From Actinobacillus indolicus (GTDB taxonomy: Bacteria > Pseudomonadota > Gammaproteobacteria > Enterobacterales > Pasteurellaceae): a DNA stretch of 44,696 bases. The notes beneath the pieces are model-generated. The model saw only the letters and a program-made list of their open reading frames with translations, ran no database searches and had not been told where the DNA came from. The stretch lies in NCBI RefSeq assembly GCF_901764975.1, contig NZ_CABFKH010000014.1, positions 1 through 44,696 of the forward strand, read 5' to 3'. The translations under genes and the position numbers were made by a program. Shown here piece after piece: positions 7,993-16,354 of the stretch. Each line of letters opens with the position of its first letter. Positions within the stretch are counted from its first letter, which is position 1.

Positions 7993-8023
7993 TTGACTTA
8001 TAGTCAATTTTTAATTTTTTAGG
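7993..8023 (+). promoter_or_regulatory. Hairpin plus T-tract in the rpmH leader (possible attenuator)
   Basis: The palindrome TTGACTTATAGTCAA (7993-8007: 6-bp stem, 3-base loop) is followed at once by a run of mainly T. It lies between the promoter and the rpmH ATG at 8034. It resembles a weak intrinsic terminator in the leader. The stem is short, so any effect is likely partial. Confidence 0.4.
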
Positions 8024-8033
8024 TAGATAACAA

Positions 8034-8168
8034 ATGAAACGTACATTTCAACCATCTGTATTAAAACGTGCTCGTACTCACGGTTTCCGTGCTCGTATGG
8101 CAACTAAAAACGGTCGTCAAGTATTAGCGCGTCGTCGTGCTAAAGGTCGTAAAAGCTTATCTGCATAA
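8034..8168 (+). CDS. rpmH: 50S ribosomal protein L34
   Basis: The frame from ATG 8034 encodes 44 residues, [20 protein letters not shown] and on to GRKSLSA, matching L34 in length and throughout. It is a small basic protein of the large ribosomal subunit. It is preceded by AGGTAGA and its stop overlaps the rnpA ATG by one base (TAATG), so the two are translationally coupled. dnaA, the usual left neighbour of rpmH in many bacteria, is not here. Confidence 0.98.
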   Translation: MKRTFQPSVLKRARTHGFRARMATKNGRQVLARRRAKGRKSLSA

Positions 8169-8578
8169 TGACAGATAAGTCAGCCAAAACACTTAGTGTG
8201 AATAAGCTAACTTTTCCTCGGGAGCTACGTCTGTTAGCTCCCGTTCAATTTAAAGCGGTTTTTGAACTGCCTCTCCGTGCTAGCACGCCTCAATTAACTC
8301 TTTTATCTCGCCAAAACGATATTGAACACGCTCGAATTGGTCTTACCGTTGCTAAAAAACATTTAAAAAGAGCCCACGACCGTAATCGTATCAAACGCAT
8401 TGTGCGAGAAAGTTTCCGCTTGAAGCAACATCAACTTCCTGCTTACGATTTTGTCTTTGTGGCAAAAGGCGGAATTGGTAAACTAAGCAACCAAGAACTA
8501 TTTGAAACCTTGGATAAACTATGGCAACGCCACATTCGCCTCGCTCAGAAAGCACAACAGGAACAACATCAAAACTAA
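8168..8578 (+). CDS. rnpA: Ribonuclease P protein component
   Basis: A 136-residue basic protein that helps the RNase P RNA bind pre-tRNA. The family signature is in [21 protein letters not shown] (the RNR core). The ATG at 8168 overlaps the rpmH stop. Homologues usually begin near the [13 protein letters not shown] stretch, so the first ten residues are extra. A GTG at 8198 is an alternative start, but neither has a strong ribosome site. The 3' end overlaps yidD by 58 bases. Confidence 0.95.
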   Translation: MTDKSAKTLSVNKLTFPRELRLLAPVQFKAVFELPLRASTPQLTLLSRQNDIEHARIGLTVAKKHLKRAHDRNRIKRIVRESFRLKQHQLPAYDFVFVAKGGIGKLSNQELFETLDKLWQRHIRLAQKAQQEQHQN

Positions 8579-8832
8579 GCCCTTTGGCTTATGTAATGCT
8601 CGCCTTTGTGCATTTTTACCGATATGTCATTAGCCCATTAATTGGACCACGCTGTCGTTTCTATCCCACTTGCTCTACATACGCCTTAGAAGCAATTAAA
8701 ATTCACGGTGCCATAAAAGGTGGCTGGCTTGCTCTAAAGCGTATTTTACGTTGCAATCCATTAAGCGAAGGGGGAGAAGATCCTGTACCGCCAAAGTCTT
8801 GCTCTTGTTGTTCAAATAAAAAACATAAATAG
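8521..8832 (+). CDS. yidD: Membrane protein insertion efficiency factor YidD
   Basis: A 103-residue protein that aids YidC-dependent membrane insertion. The family core is clear: [35 protein letters not shown] and GGEDPVPP. The N terminus [10 protein letters not shown] resembles the E. coli YidD start, which supports a start at 8521 although it lies inside rnpA; the ATG at 8596 would remove the amphipathic helix region. About 15 extra residues follow the start, and the tail has a cysteine cluster (KSCSCCSNK). yidC and mnmE, which follow yidD in E. coli, do not follow here. Confidence 0.93.
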   Translation: MATPHSPRSESTTGTTSKLSPLAYVMLAFVHFYRYVISPLIGPRCRFYPTCSTYALEAIKIHGAIKGGWLALKRILRCNPLSEGGEDPVPPKSCSCCSNKKHK

Positions 8833-8860
8833 TATTGTAAGTCAGGCATTGATGCCCGAC

Positions 8861-9469
8861 TTAATCTATCTTATTCAAGATTAACTTCCCTGCAAAACGT
8901 TGCGTTAATTCATTTTGAAATAGTTCTACTTGTGTAGGGTTAATCGCTAAGATTAATTCCACCTTCTCACTAAATTGTTGCTCAATCAGCTCAATATCCC
9001 GCTCTACAATCAAATGTTGAATCGTATTAAATTGCTCATATTCACACTGCAAGCGGTAAGATTTGCGTAAAACTTTGCGAACTTTTTCAACTTGCAATAG
9101 CCCTTGTTGTACACCATTGCCATAGGCTTTAACGAGTCCGCCTGTGCCGAGCAAAATTCCACCGTAATAACGCACCACCACTGCACTGATTTCCCCCAAG
9201 CCTGAACCTAGCAAGTAATTAAGCATTGGTTTACCCGCTGTCCCTGAAGGTTCGCCATCATCAGAAAAGCCATATTGCTGTGAATCATTCGGCTGCCCTG
9301 CGACTGTCGCCCAACAATGATGTCGAGCGTGCGGATGTAAGGCTCGTATTTCAGCCCAAAAGGCTTTGGCTTGTTCCATTCCTTCTGTATGGCGAATGTA
9401 GGTAATAAAGCGACTTTTTTTGATCTCTTCTTCAAAGATCACTTCTGCTTTGGGGATAAAAAATTCCAT
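8861..9469 (-). CDS. yigZ: YigZ/IMPACT family protein
   Basis: A 202-residue protein of normal length for the UPF0029/IMPACT family. The signature DDGEPSGTAGKPML and VVVRYYGGILLGTGGLVKAY are both present. The C-terminal part is the smaller ferredoxin-like domain. The family is linked to translation control in eukaryotes; the bacterial role is not settled. It converges on yidD and stands alone. The start at 9469 has only a modest ribosome site (TTGAGAA). Confidence 0.9.
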   Translation of the reverse strand: MEFFIPKAEVIFEEEIKKSRFITYIRHTEGMEQAKAFWAEIRALHPHARHHCWATVAGQPNDSQQYGFSDDGEPSGTAGKPMLNYLLGSGLGEISAVVVRYYGGILLGTGGLVKAYGNGVQQGLLQVEKVRKVLRKSYRLQCEYEQFNTIQHLIVERDIELIEQQFSEKVELILAINPTQVELFQNELTQRFAGKLILNKID

Positions 9470-9551
9470 ATTCTCAACTGATTATTTCATAGAGTTCTAT
9501 CATACTTTAAATAATGAGATTTGATAAATCTCTTTCAAATTGTTAAAAAAA

Positions 9552-9567
9552 TGTGAAATCATTCAGG
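9552..9567. promoter_or_regulatory. Candidate CRP site upstream of the TRAP transporter
   Basis: TGTGA-N6-TCAGG matches 8 of the 10 fixed bases of the CRP consensus. Its centre (9559.5) is about 60 bases before the transcription start predicted from the hexamers at 9585-9613, close to the normal class I activator position. Confidence 0.45.
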
Positions 9568-9584
9568 TTTTTAAGAGAAAACGT

Positions 9585-9613
9585 TTGCATAACATAAAAA
9601 AGTCGAGTATATC
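9585..9613 (+). promoter_or_regulatory. Promoter of the TRAP transporter operon
   Basis: TTGCAT at 9585-9590 and TATATC at 9608-9613 are 17 bases apart. The predicted start near 9620 would leave a 73-base leader before the binding-protein gene. Confidence 0.5.
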
Positions 9614-9693
9614 TTATGCTGTTTTCCTATTTGAGTTATAGGTCAAACACAACATCTTAATTTTCCCAATCCTGAATTTTAGAGGAAATAGAC

Positions 9694-10653
9694 ATGAAGA
9701 ATTTTTTTAAATTATCGTTAGTTGCAAGTTTAGCTATGGGCGCAATGTCTGCTCATGCAGAAGATAAATTCGTGACCATTGGTACCGGTGGTCAAACAGG
9801 GGTTTACTATGTAGTGGGTCAGTCAATCTGCCAATTAGTCAACCGTGACACAGCAAAAACCAATGTGAAATGTAATGCGCCATCAACAGGTGCATCTGTT
9901 GCAAACTTGAATGCGATTGCCGATAAACAGATGGAAATGGGTATTGCACAATCTGACTGGCAATATCATGCTTACAACGGCTCAAGCTCATTTGAAGGTA
10001 AGAAAAACGATAAATTACGTGCAGTTTTCTCAATTCACCCAGAACCGTTCACAGTCATGGCTCGTACCGATGCCAAAATTGCTAACTTTGATGATTTAAA
10101 AGGTAAACGTGTGAATGTCGGTGATCCAGGTTCAGGTACACGTGCAACCATGAATGTTATTTTAGCGGCAAAAGGTTGGACAGATAAAGAGTTCAAAGTG
10201 GCTTCTGAATTAAAACCAGCAGAAATGGCATCTGTAATGTGTGATAACAACTTAGATGCAATTACTTATAACGTTGGTCACCCAAACGGCGCATTAAAAG
10301 AAGCGGCGGCATCTTGTGATGCACATTTAGTGCCAGTAACGGGCGAAGCGATTGATAAATTAGTGGCAGATCACTCTTACTATGCGAAAGCAACAATTCC
10401 GGGCGGTTTATATAAAGGTACCGATAATCCGGTAGAAACCTTCGGTGTATATGCAACGCTTGTGACTTCTGCGGATGTGGATGCGGATCGTGTCTATACT
10501 GTGGTGAAAGCGGTATTTGATAACTTTGATCGTTTCAAACGTTTACACCCTGCGTTTGAAAACCTAAAAGAAGAAGAGATGATTAAAAATGCTCTCTCTG
10601 CGCCATTACACGAAGGTGCAATCCGTTATTATAAAGAGCGTGGTTGGATGTAA
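9694..10653 (+). CDS. TAXI-family TRAP transporter substrate-binding protein
   Basis: A 319-residue periplasmic binding protein with a signal peptide (residues 1-22, ending MSAHA before EDKFV). The start FVTIGTGGQTGVYYVVGQSI is the TAXI family hallmark. GKRVNVGDPGSGTRATMNVI is the second conserved block. It captures a substrate, often glutamate or another organic acid in this family, and passes it to the fused permease downstream. AGAGGA precedes the ATG. A hairpin after the gene probably keeps the binding protein more abundant than the permease. Confidence 0.94.
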   Translation: MKNFFKLSLVASLAMGAMSAHAEDKFVTIGTGGQTGVYYVVGQSICQLVNRDTAKTNVKCNAPSTGASVANLNAIADKQMEMGIAQSDWQYHAYNGSSSFEGKKNDKLRAVFSIHPEPFTVMARTDAKIANFDDLKGKRVNVGDPGSGTRATMNVILAAKGWTDKEFKVASELKPAEMASVMCDNNLDAITYNVGHPNGALKEAAASCDAHLVPVTGEAIDKLVADHSYYAKATIPGGLYKGTDNPVETFGVYATLVTSADVDADRVYTVVKAVFDNFDRFKRLHPAFENLKEEEMIKNALSAPLHEGAIRYYKERGWM

Positions 10654-10673
10654 TTCATCTATTTCTTAACATC

Positions 10674-10701
10674 AAGGCAGGAGTAAATTGCTTCCTGCCT
10701 T
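10674..10701 (+). terminator. Intercistronic terminator after the TRAP binding-protein gene
   Basis: AAGGCAGGA at 10674-10682 and TCCTGCCTT at 10693-10701 form a 9-bp GC-containing stem, followed by TTGTCGTTTT. It lies 20 bases after the stop. It probably gives partial termination before the permease gene. Confidence 0.65.
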
Positions 10702-10714
10702 TTGTCGTTTTCAT

Positions 10715-10770
10715 CAAGCGGTCAGATTTGGCTGATTTTTTGCAAATTTTTCGTTAAATCTAACCGCTTG
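10715..10770. repeat. Inverted uptake-sequence pair between TRAP genes
   Basis: CAAGCGGT, one base, AGATTT at 10715-10729 is complementary to 10756-10770, with one mismatch in 15 and a 26-base loop that includes TGCAAA. This second hairpin follows the terminator above and precedes the permease ribosome site. Confidence 0.7.
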
Positions 10771-10794
10771 TCTTAGGTTTTCTCGGAGGAGTTT

Positions 10795-13431
10795 ATGTCT
10801 GCTCAATCCAAAACTATGGATTACGATGATCTGCAAGATCTCGTCGCCTCAAATGATTCAGGCGGTCGTAACCCGACAGGTTTTAGTAAAAAATTAATTG
10901 TTATTACAGCGATTTTATGGTCGCTATTCCAAATCTATTACACTTCGCCGTTTCCGTTTTGGCTACAAGAAGTGGTGAGAGATTGGGGCTGGAATTTGAA
11001 TGTGGTGGTAGATGATACCAAAGCACGTTCTATCCATCTTGCCTTTGCCATGTTCCTTGCCTTCTTATCTTTTCCAGCCTTTGCAACATCGCCAAAACAT
11101 CGTATTCCTTACCAAGATTGGTTATTTGCAACCTTAGGGGCTTTCCTTGCAGCGTACTACATTTTTTTCTATGAAGGGCTCGTTACCCGTTTTGGTGCCC
11201 CGAATACGCAAGATATTATTGCAGGCTGTTTAGGAATTCTATTATTACTGGAAGCATGTCGCCGTAGTTTAGGTTTGCCGTTAGTGATTATCGCAGGTGT
11301 ATTCCTACTCTATAACTATTTTGGACAATTCTTACCGAGCAGTTCTATTATTAGCCACCGTTCTGGCTCATTATCTCAAATCATTAACCAACAATGGATC
11401 ACCACGGAAGGGGTATTTGGTATCGCGCTAGGGGTTTCAACCAAATATGTATTCTTATTCGTGTTATTCGGAGCTTTATTGGATAAAGCGGGTGCAGGTA
11501 ACTATTTTATCAAAACAGCATTTGCTTATTTAGGTCACTTTAGCGGTGGTCCAGGTAAAGCAGCTGTAGTTTCTTCTGCGTTAACGGGCTTGGTTTCAGG
11601 TTCATCTATTGCCAACGTGGTTACCACAGGTACCTTCACCATTCCGATGATGAAACGTGTCGGTTTGAGCTCGGAAAAAGCAGGGGCGATTGAAGTTGCT
11701 TCATCAGTGAACGGACAAATTATGCCGCCGGTCATGGGGGCAGCTGCGTTCTTGATGATTGAATACGTCAATATGCCGTATAGCCAATTGATTGTGCATG
11801 CGTTCTTACCTGCATTAATTTCTTATATTGCTTTGGTGTATATCGTTCACCTTGAAGCGCAAAAAATGGGATTAAAAGGATTAGATCGTGTAGAACCTGT
11901 GAGCCCAATTTTAATCACTTTGCTTAAAGTCGTAAGCTATATTTTAGTGACACTTGGCTTGGCAATTGCTGTACATTATGGCTTAGGCTGGATTAAAAAT
12001 GTTACACCTGATTTTGCCTTCTTGATTGTGTGTATTCTATTGGCGGCAGTCTATATCAAATTGATTCACCGAGTTTCACAATTCCCTGATTTAGAAGCTG
12101 ATGATCCAAATTCACCGGTCGTATCATTACCACGTCGCAAACCAACTGTGAATGCAGGCTTACATTTCTTATTACCTGTTGTAGTATTAATGTGGTGTTT
12201 AATGATTGAACAATTCTCTCCAGGGTTATCCGCTTTCTGGGGAACTGTTGCGCTTGCAGTGATTTTAGTCACACAACGCCCATTATTAAGTTTCTTCCGT
12301 AATGATGCGGGCAACAAAGTTGCGCTATTTAAACAAGGTATTCAAGAGTTAGTGGACGGTTTAGAGTCGGGTGCAAGAAATATGATTGGTATCGGTATTG
12401 CAACAGCAACTGCAGGTATCATTGTAGGTGCGGTATCGCTCACTGGCTTTGGCGTACAGCTTTCAGGCATTATTGAGATGCTCTCAATGGGCAATATCTT
12501 ATTAATGCTGATTTTGGTTGCGCTCTTTAGCTTAATTTTAGGCATGGGCTTACCGACCACGGCAAACTATATCGTGGTATCTTCATTGATGGCATTGGTG
12601 ATTGTCGAAGTCGGTAAACAGAATGGATTAATCGTACCATTGATCGCCGTTCACTTGTTCGTATTCTACTTCGGGATTATGGCTGATGTAACGCCACCCG
12701 TTGGTTTAGCTTCTTTTGCTGCAGCAGCCATTTCAGGTGGTAGCCCGATTAAAACCGGGGTGCAAGCCTTCTACTACAGCTTAAGAACAGCGATTTTACC
12801 GTTCCTATTTATCTTCAATACCGATTTACTCTTAATTGATGTGGGTTGGGCAAAAGGTATTTTAGTATTCCTCACCGCAACTATCGGTATTTTACTGTTT
12901 ACCGCAGGGACGATGAATTACTTCTTCACCAAGAATAAACTATGGGAAACGTTGGTATTAATTTTTGCTGCCTTTATGTTATTCCGTCCGGGTTTCTTTA
13001 TGGAGCATATTTCACCGACTTCACGTCATATTGAGCCAGCTCAAATGACTCAGGAGTTAGAGAAAGTACCCGCTGGTCAAAATCTCACCCTGAAAGTCGC
13101 GGGTGTTAATCCATATGGTAAACCGATTGAATTCTACTCTCAGCTTACTGTACCAGCAGGTGCAACGGGTGAAGATCGTGTCAAAGCGATGGGATTAACC
13201 TTGTTAGATACCGGAGAGAAAATTGAGATCAACGGCGAAATGTCACCGAAGATCTTAATTGATAATGTTGAAATTGACTCTCCAGCGGCAAAAGCAGGGT
13301 TAAACTGGGATCAAACGATTCTTGATGTTGCACTTCCACAAAACGCACTACCAAAAGAATTAATGTTTATTCCTGCGTTACTTCTCGCCGGTTTCGTCGG
13401 TTGGAATCAACGTCGTCGCGTGAAAAAATAA
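10795..13431 (+). CDS. TRAP transporter fused permease (small plus large subunits)
   Basis: An 878-residue inner-membrane protein. The N-terminal part (about 30-200) corresponds to the small DctQ-type subunit and the middle to the large DctM-type subunit, with GSSIANVVTTGTFTIPMMKR and ILGMGLPTTANYIVVSSLMA. From about residue 735 the chain leaves the membrane for roughly 110 residues, including VEIDSPAAKAGLNWDQTI near residue 827, which resembles a PDZ-type loop; one last hydrophobic helix and RRRVKK end the protein. This tail agrees with the DUF3394-type ending of fused TAXI-TRAP permeases. It imports the binding protein's ligand using an ion gradient. CGGAGGAG is the ribosome site. Confidence 0.94.
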   Translation: MSAQSKTMDYDDLQDLVASNDSGGRNPTGFSKKLIVITAILWSLFQIYYTSPFPFWLQEVVRDWGWNLNVVVDDTKARSIHLAFAMFLAFLSFPAFATSPKHRIPYQDWLFATLGAFLAAYYIFFYEGLVTRFGAPNTQDIIAGCLGILLLLEACRRSLGLPLVIIAGVFLLYNYFGQFLPSSSIISHRSGSLSQIINQQWITTEGVFGIALGVSTKYVFLFVLFGALLDKAGAGNYFIKTAFAYLGHFSGGPGKAAVVSSALTGLVSGSSIANVVTTGTFTIPMMKRVGLSSEKAGAIEVASSVNGQIMPPVMGAAAFLMIEYVNMPYSQLIVHAFLPALISYIALVYIVHLEAQKMGLKGLDRVEPVSPILITLLKVVSYILVTLGLAIAVHYGLGWIKNVTPDFAFLIVCILLAAVYIKLIHRVSQFPDLEADDPNSPVVSLPRRKPTVNAGLHFLLPVVVLMWCLMIEQFSPGLSAFWGTVALAVILVTQRPLLSFFRNDAGNKVALFKQGIQELVDGLESGARNMIGIGIATATAGIIVGAVSLTGFGVQLSGIIEMLSMGNILLMLILVALFSLILGMGLPTTANYIVVSSLMALVIVEVGKQNGLIVPLIAVHLFVFYFGIMADVTPPVGLASFAAAAISGGSPIKTGVQAFYYSLRTAILPFLFIFNTDLLLIDVGWAKGILVFLTATIGILLFTAGTMNYFFTKNKLWETLVLIFAAFMLFRPGFFMEHISPTSRHIEPAQMTQELEKVPAGQNLTLKVAGVNPYGKPIEFYSQLTVPAGATGEDRVKAMGLTLLDTGEKIEINGEMSPKILIDNVEIDSPAAKAGLNWDQTILDVALPQNALPKELMFIPALLLAGFVGWNQRRRVKK

Positions 13432-13440
13432 GGAGCATTC

Positions 13441-13866
13441 ATGTATAACAAACTTCTTCTTGCCATTGATTTAAGCGATCTCAATAGTGCAAAATATGTT
13501 GTAGAGACAGCGTTAAAACTCACGGCAAATAATCCCGATGCGGTATATCGGGTTGCCACCATTATCGAACCGATTGACGACAGCTTTATTTCTGCGTTTT
13601 TACCGAAAAACTTTGATAAGTCCGTCGTGGAGGAAGCGAATAAAGCTTTACACGCTTTCACTCAAGCTAACTTCCCAGAGGGCAAAAAGGTTCAACATAT
13701 TGTGGCTCACGGCACCATCTACGAAGAGATCAACCGCATTGCCGAAGAAAAATCCGTTGATCTGATCGTGATGTTGGCAAGCAGTAAACCTAAAGCGAAA
13801 GGGTTGAGTTCGAATACGGTAAAAGTTGCCCGAAATAGCGACAAACCGATTTTAGTCCTGCGTTAG
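13441..13866 (+). CDS. Universal stress protein (UspA family), TRAP-linked
   Basis: A 141-residue UspA-fold protein: YNKLLLAIDLSDLNSAKYVV at the start, VDLIVMLASS in the middle, and SSNTVKVARNSDKPILVLR at the end. The usual ATP-binding G-2x-G-9x-G(S/T) loop is poor here (ASSKPKAKGLSSNTV keeps one glycine), so nucleotide binding is uncertain. It starts 9 bases after the permease stop with AAGGAG, so it is in the TRAP operon. UspA proteins such as TeaD are known to modulate TRAP transporters, which supports a regulatory role. Confidence 0.9.
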   Translation: MYNKLLLAIDLSDLNSAKYVVETALKLTANNPDAVYRVATIIEPIDDSFISAFLPKNFDKSVVEEANKALHAFTQANFPEGKKVQHIVAHGTIYEEINRIAEEKSVDLIVMLASSKPKAKGLSSNTVKVARNSDKPILVLR

Positions 13867-13875
13867 GCAATCAAT

Positions 13876-13938
13876 ACAAGCGGTGAGATTTTGAAGTATT
13901 TTTGCAATTTGCAAAATATTCACGAAATCTCACCGCTT
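13876..13938 (+). terminator. Uptake-sequence hairpin ending the TRAP operon
   Basis: AAGCGGTGAGATTT at 13878-13891 and its exact complement at 13925-13938 form a 14-bp stem with a 33-base loop that itself contains TTTGCAA. A full ACAAGCGGT begins at 13876. TT follows the right arm. Confidence 0.7.
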
Positions 13939-14090
13939 TTATCATTATGCAACAGGTTGTTGCACAATTGTCTTTCATCATATCATCTTACAGTTTATCT
14001 TTACGCTCTTACCCTCATTTTGTTCCAGCGTTCAAACCATTTTTACGCTACAATAATGCCATTCAACAAAATGACTTTTGATTATCAACA
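13939..14090. other. Intergenic region before fmt
   Basis: This 152-base AT-rich stretch has a small hairpin (GCAACA and TGTTGC around three bases, near 13949-13963) and a TACAAT near 14049 that could be the -10 of fmt. No -35 at good spacing was found. No def gene is present, although def commonly precedes fmt. Confidence 0.4.
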
Positions 14091-15041
14091 ATGAAAAAAC
14101 TCAACATTATTTTTGCAGGTACCCCTGATTTTGCCGCAACCCATTTACAAGCCTTGTTAAATTCGGAACATAACGTTATTGCCGTTTATACACAGCCAGA
14201 CAAACCTGCTGGGCGTGGGAAAAAGCTACAAACCAGCCCTGTTAAACAGTTGGCGGAAGCACATCATATTCCTGTGTATCAGCCGAAATCGTTACGCAAA
14301 GAAGAGGCTCAGGCGGAGTTACAGGCGTTAAACGCTGATGTGATGGTTGTGGTGGCGTATGGCTTAATTCTGCCAGAAGCGGTGTTAAAAGCACCGAAAT
14401 ATGGTTGCTTAAATGTTCACGGTTCGTTGTTACCACGTTGGCGTGGGGCAGCACCTATTCAGCGTTCTATTTGGGCTGGTGATACGGAAACGGGCGTGAC
14501 CATTATGCAGATGGACATTGGCTTAGATACGGGCGATATGTTGCATAAGGTGACAACGCCGATTTTACCAACTGAAACGTCCGCTAGCCTTTATGCCAAA
14601 CTTGCTGAACTTGCACCGCCTGCTTTGCTTGAGGTATTAAACGGTTTAACAAGCGGTCAGTTTAAGCCTGAAAAACAGCAAGACGAGCAAGCGAACTATG
14701 CTGAAAAACTCACAAAAGAAGAAGCAAAATTAGATTGGAATCTGACCGCTTGTCAGCTTGAGCGTAATATCCGTGCTTTCAATCCGTGGCCAATGAGTTA
14801 TTTAACTTTAGATGTTGAAGGCGTTGAGCAGAGTATTAAGGTTTATCAGGCCCAAGTGTTGCCACATCAAGATAAAGTTGCTGGAACAGTACTCTCTGCA
14901 GATAAAAACGGTATCCAAATTGCTACTCAACAAGGTGTGTTAAATATTACCCAACTTCAGCCGGCAGGCAAAAAACCGATGTCCGTACAAGATTTCTTAA
15001 ACGGTCGGGGGGATTGGTTTAAAGTAGGAAGCGTTCTCTAA
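14091..15041 (+). CDS. fmt: Methionyl-tRNA formyltransferase
   Basis: A 316-residue enzyme that formylates initiator Met-tRNA with 10-formyl-tetrahydrofolate. Catalytic residues are visible as N108 and H110 in [16 protein letters not shown] and D146 in [10 protein letters not shown]. The C-terminal OB-like domain begins about residue 210. Its stop overlaps the rsmB start (TAATG), giving fmt-rsmB-trkA, the E. coli order without def. The gene contains two uptake sequences in its coding region (near 14650 and 14745). Confidence 0.97.
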   Translation: MKKLNIIFAGTPDFAATHLQALLNSEHNVIAVYTQPDKPAGRGKKLQTSPVKQLAEAHHIPVYQPKSLRKEEAQAELQALNADVMVVVAYGLILPEAVLKAPKYGCLNVHGSLLPRWRGAAPIQRSIWAGDTETGVTIMQMDIGLDTGDMLHKVTTPILPTETSASLYAKLAELAPPALLEVLNGLTSGQFKPEKQQDEQANYAEKLTKEEAKLDWNLTACQLERNIRAFNPWPMSYLTLDVEGVEQSIKVYQAQVLPHQDKVAGTVLSADKNGIQIATQQGVLNITQLQPAGKKPMSVQDFLNGRGDWFKVGSVL

Positions 15042-16339
15042 TGAAAAAACATTCCGCTCGTGCTGTTGCGGCACAGATTATTTTACAGGTGTTGGATCAG
15101 GGCAAATCCCTTTCAACCTTGATCCCCGAAGCACAATCGCAACTCGACGCTAAGGATTTAGCGTGGGTACAGGAAACGACCTTTGGCATTTGTCGTGTGT
15201 TGCCCCGTTTGGAAGCGATTATCAAATTATTGGTGGAAAAACCGCTGAAAAACAAAACTCGCTTGGTGCATTGTTTGCTTTTGGTCGGGTTGTATCAGCT
15301 ACTTTATATGCGAGTACCGCCCCACGCTGCGGTAGATGAAGTGGTTAATGCCACAAAAGCGTTAAAGTTGGATAGCTTTCGAGCCTTGACTAACGGGGTG
15401 CTTCGCCGTTTTTTGCGTGAGCAAGAAGCCATTTTGGCGAAAGTGGATAAACATTGGCAAACGCTACACCCTGAATGGTTGGTGAATAAACTGAAACAAG
15501 CCTATCCGAATTGGCGAGAGATTGTCGATGCGAATAACCAAAAACCGCCGATGTGGATTAGGGTTAATGCTCAACGGACTAATCGAGCGGACTATGTGGC
15601 ATTGTTAGGCGATCTTGCAAAAAACCACGAAGAAGCGACCGCTTACGTGCCTGATTGTGCGGTTTTATTAGATAAAGCGGTGTCGGTCAGCCAGCTTCCC
15701 CATTTTGAGCAAGGTTGGGTCACAGTGCAAGATGCACACGCACAATGGTCTGCCGAGTTACTCGATGCACAAAATGGCGAGTTGATTTTAGATGCCTGTG
15801 CAGCACCGGGGGGCAAAACGACCCACATTTTAGAAAAAGCACCGCAAGCAAAAGTGATTGCGTTAGATATTGAAGAGGCCCGTTTAGCTAGGGTTAAAGA
15901 GAATTTAGCTCGTTTAAACCAAACGGCAACGGTGATTTGCGGTGATGCCAGCCAGCCTGAACAGTGGCTTACAAGCGGTGAGATGTTCGATAAAATTTTA
16001 CTTGATGCCCCTTGCTCTGCAACGGGGGTAATCCGCCGTCACCCAGACATTAAATGGCTACGTAAAGAAGAAGACATTGCTGAGTTGGCAGAATTGCAAG
16101 GGAAAATTCTCAAAGCACTTTGGGCAAGGCTCAAGCCCAACGGCGTGTTGCTGTATGCTACTTGTTCTGTGTTACCGGAAGAAAACAGTCAGCAAATTCA
16201 GCACTTTTTAGCTCAAACCCCAGAGGCTAAATTAGTCGAAATCAATGTGGGCGGTGAGCAATGTTTAATGAAACAGTTCTTCCCTAAATCAGAGGGAGGA
16301 GATGGATTTTTCTATGCGAAGTTAGTAAAACAGGCGTAA
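15041..16339 (+). CDS. rsmB: 16S rRNA (cytosine(967)-C(5))-methyltransferase
   Basis: A 432-residue protein with an N-terminal NusB-like RNA-binding domain (residues 1-140) and a C-terminal SAM-dependent methyltransferase domain. The SAM loop is [16 protein letters not shown]. The two cysteines of the family are C325 in DAPCSATG and C375 in YATCSV, the same numbering as the E. coli enzyme. It methylates C967 of 16S rRNA. It overlaps fmt by one base and is followed 15 bases later by trkA. Confidence 0.96.
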   Translation: MKKHSARAVAAQIILQVLDQGKSLSTLIPEAQSQLDAKDLAWVQETTFGICRVLPRLEAIIKLLVEKPLKNKTRLVHCLLLVGLYQLLYMRVPPHAAVDEVVNATKALKLDSFRALTNGVLRRFLREQEAILAKVDKHWQTLHPEWLVNKLKQAYPNWREIVDANNQKPPMWIRVNAQRTNRADYVALLGDLAKNHEEATAYVPDCAVLLDKAVSVSQLPHFEQGWVTVQDAHAQWSAELLDAQNGELILDACAAPGGKTTHILEKAPQAKVIALDIEEARLARVKENLARLNQTATVICGDASQPEQWLTSGEMFDKILLDAPCSATGVIRRHPDIKWLRKEEDIAELAELQGKILKALWARLKPNGVLLYATCSVLPEENSQQIQHFLAQTPEAKLVEINVGGEQCLMKQFFPKSEGGDGFFYAKLVKQA

Positions 16340-16354
16340 TACGGTGAGTAGGCA

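Noticed and set aside
7906..8033. Chromosome replication origin near rpmH
   Set aside because: No DnaA box cluster was found and dnaA is not adjacent.
9470..9693. Riboswitch before the TRAP binding protein
   Set aside because: I saw no conserved riboswitch core; the region is explained by a promoter and a CRP-like site.
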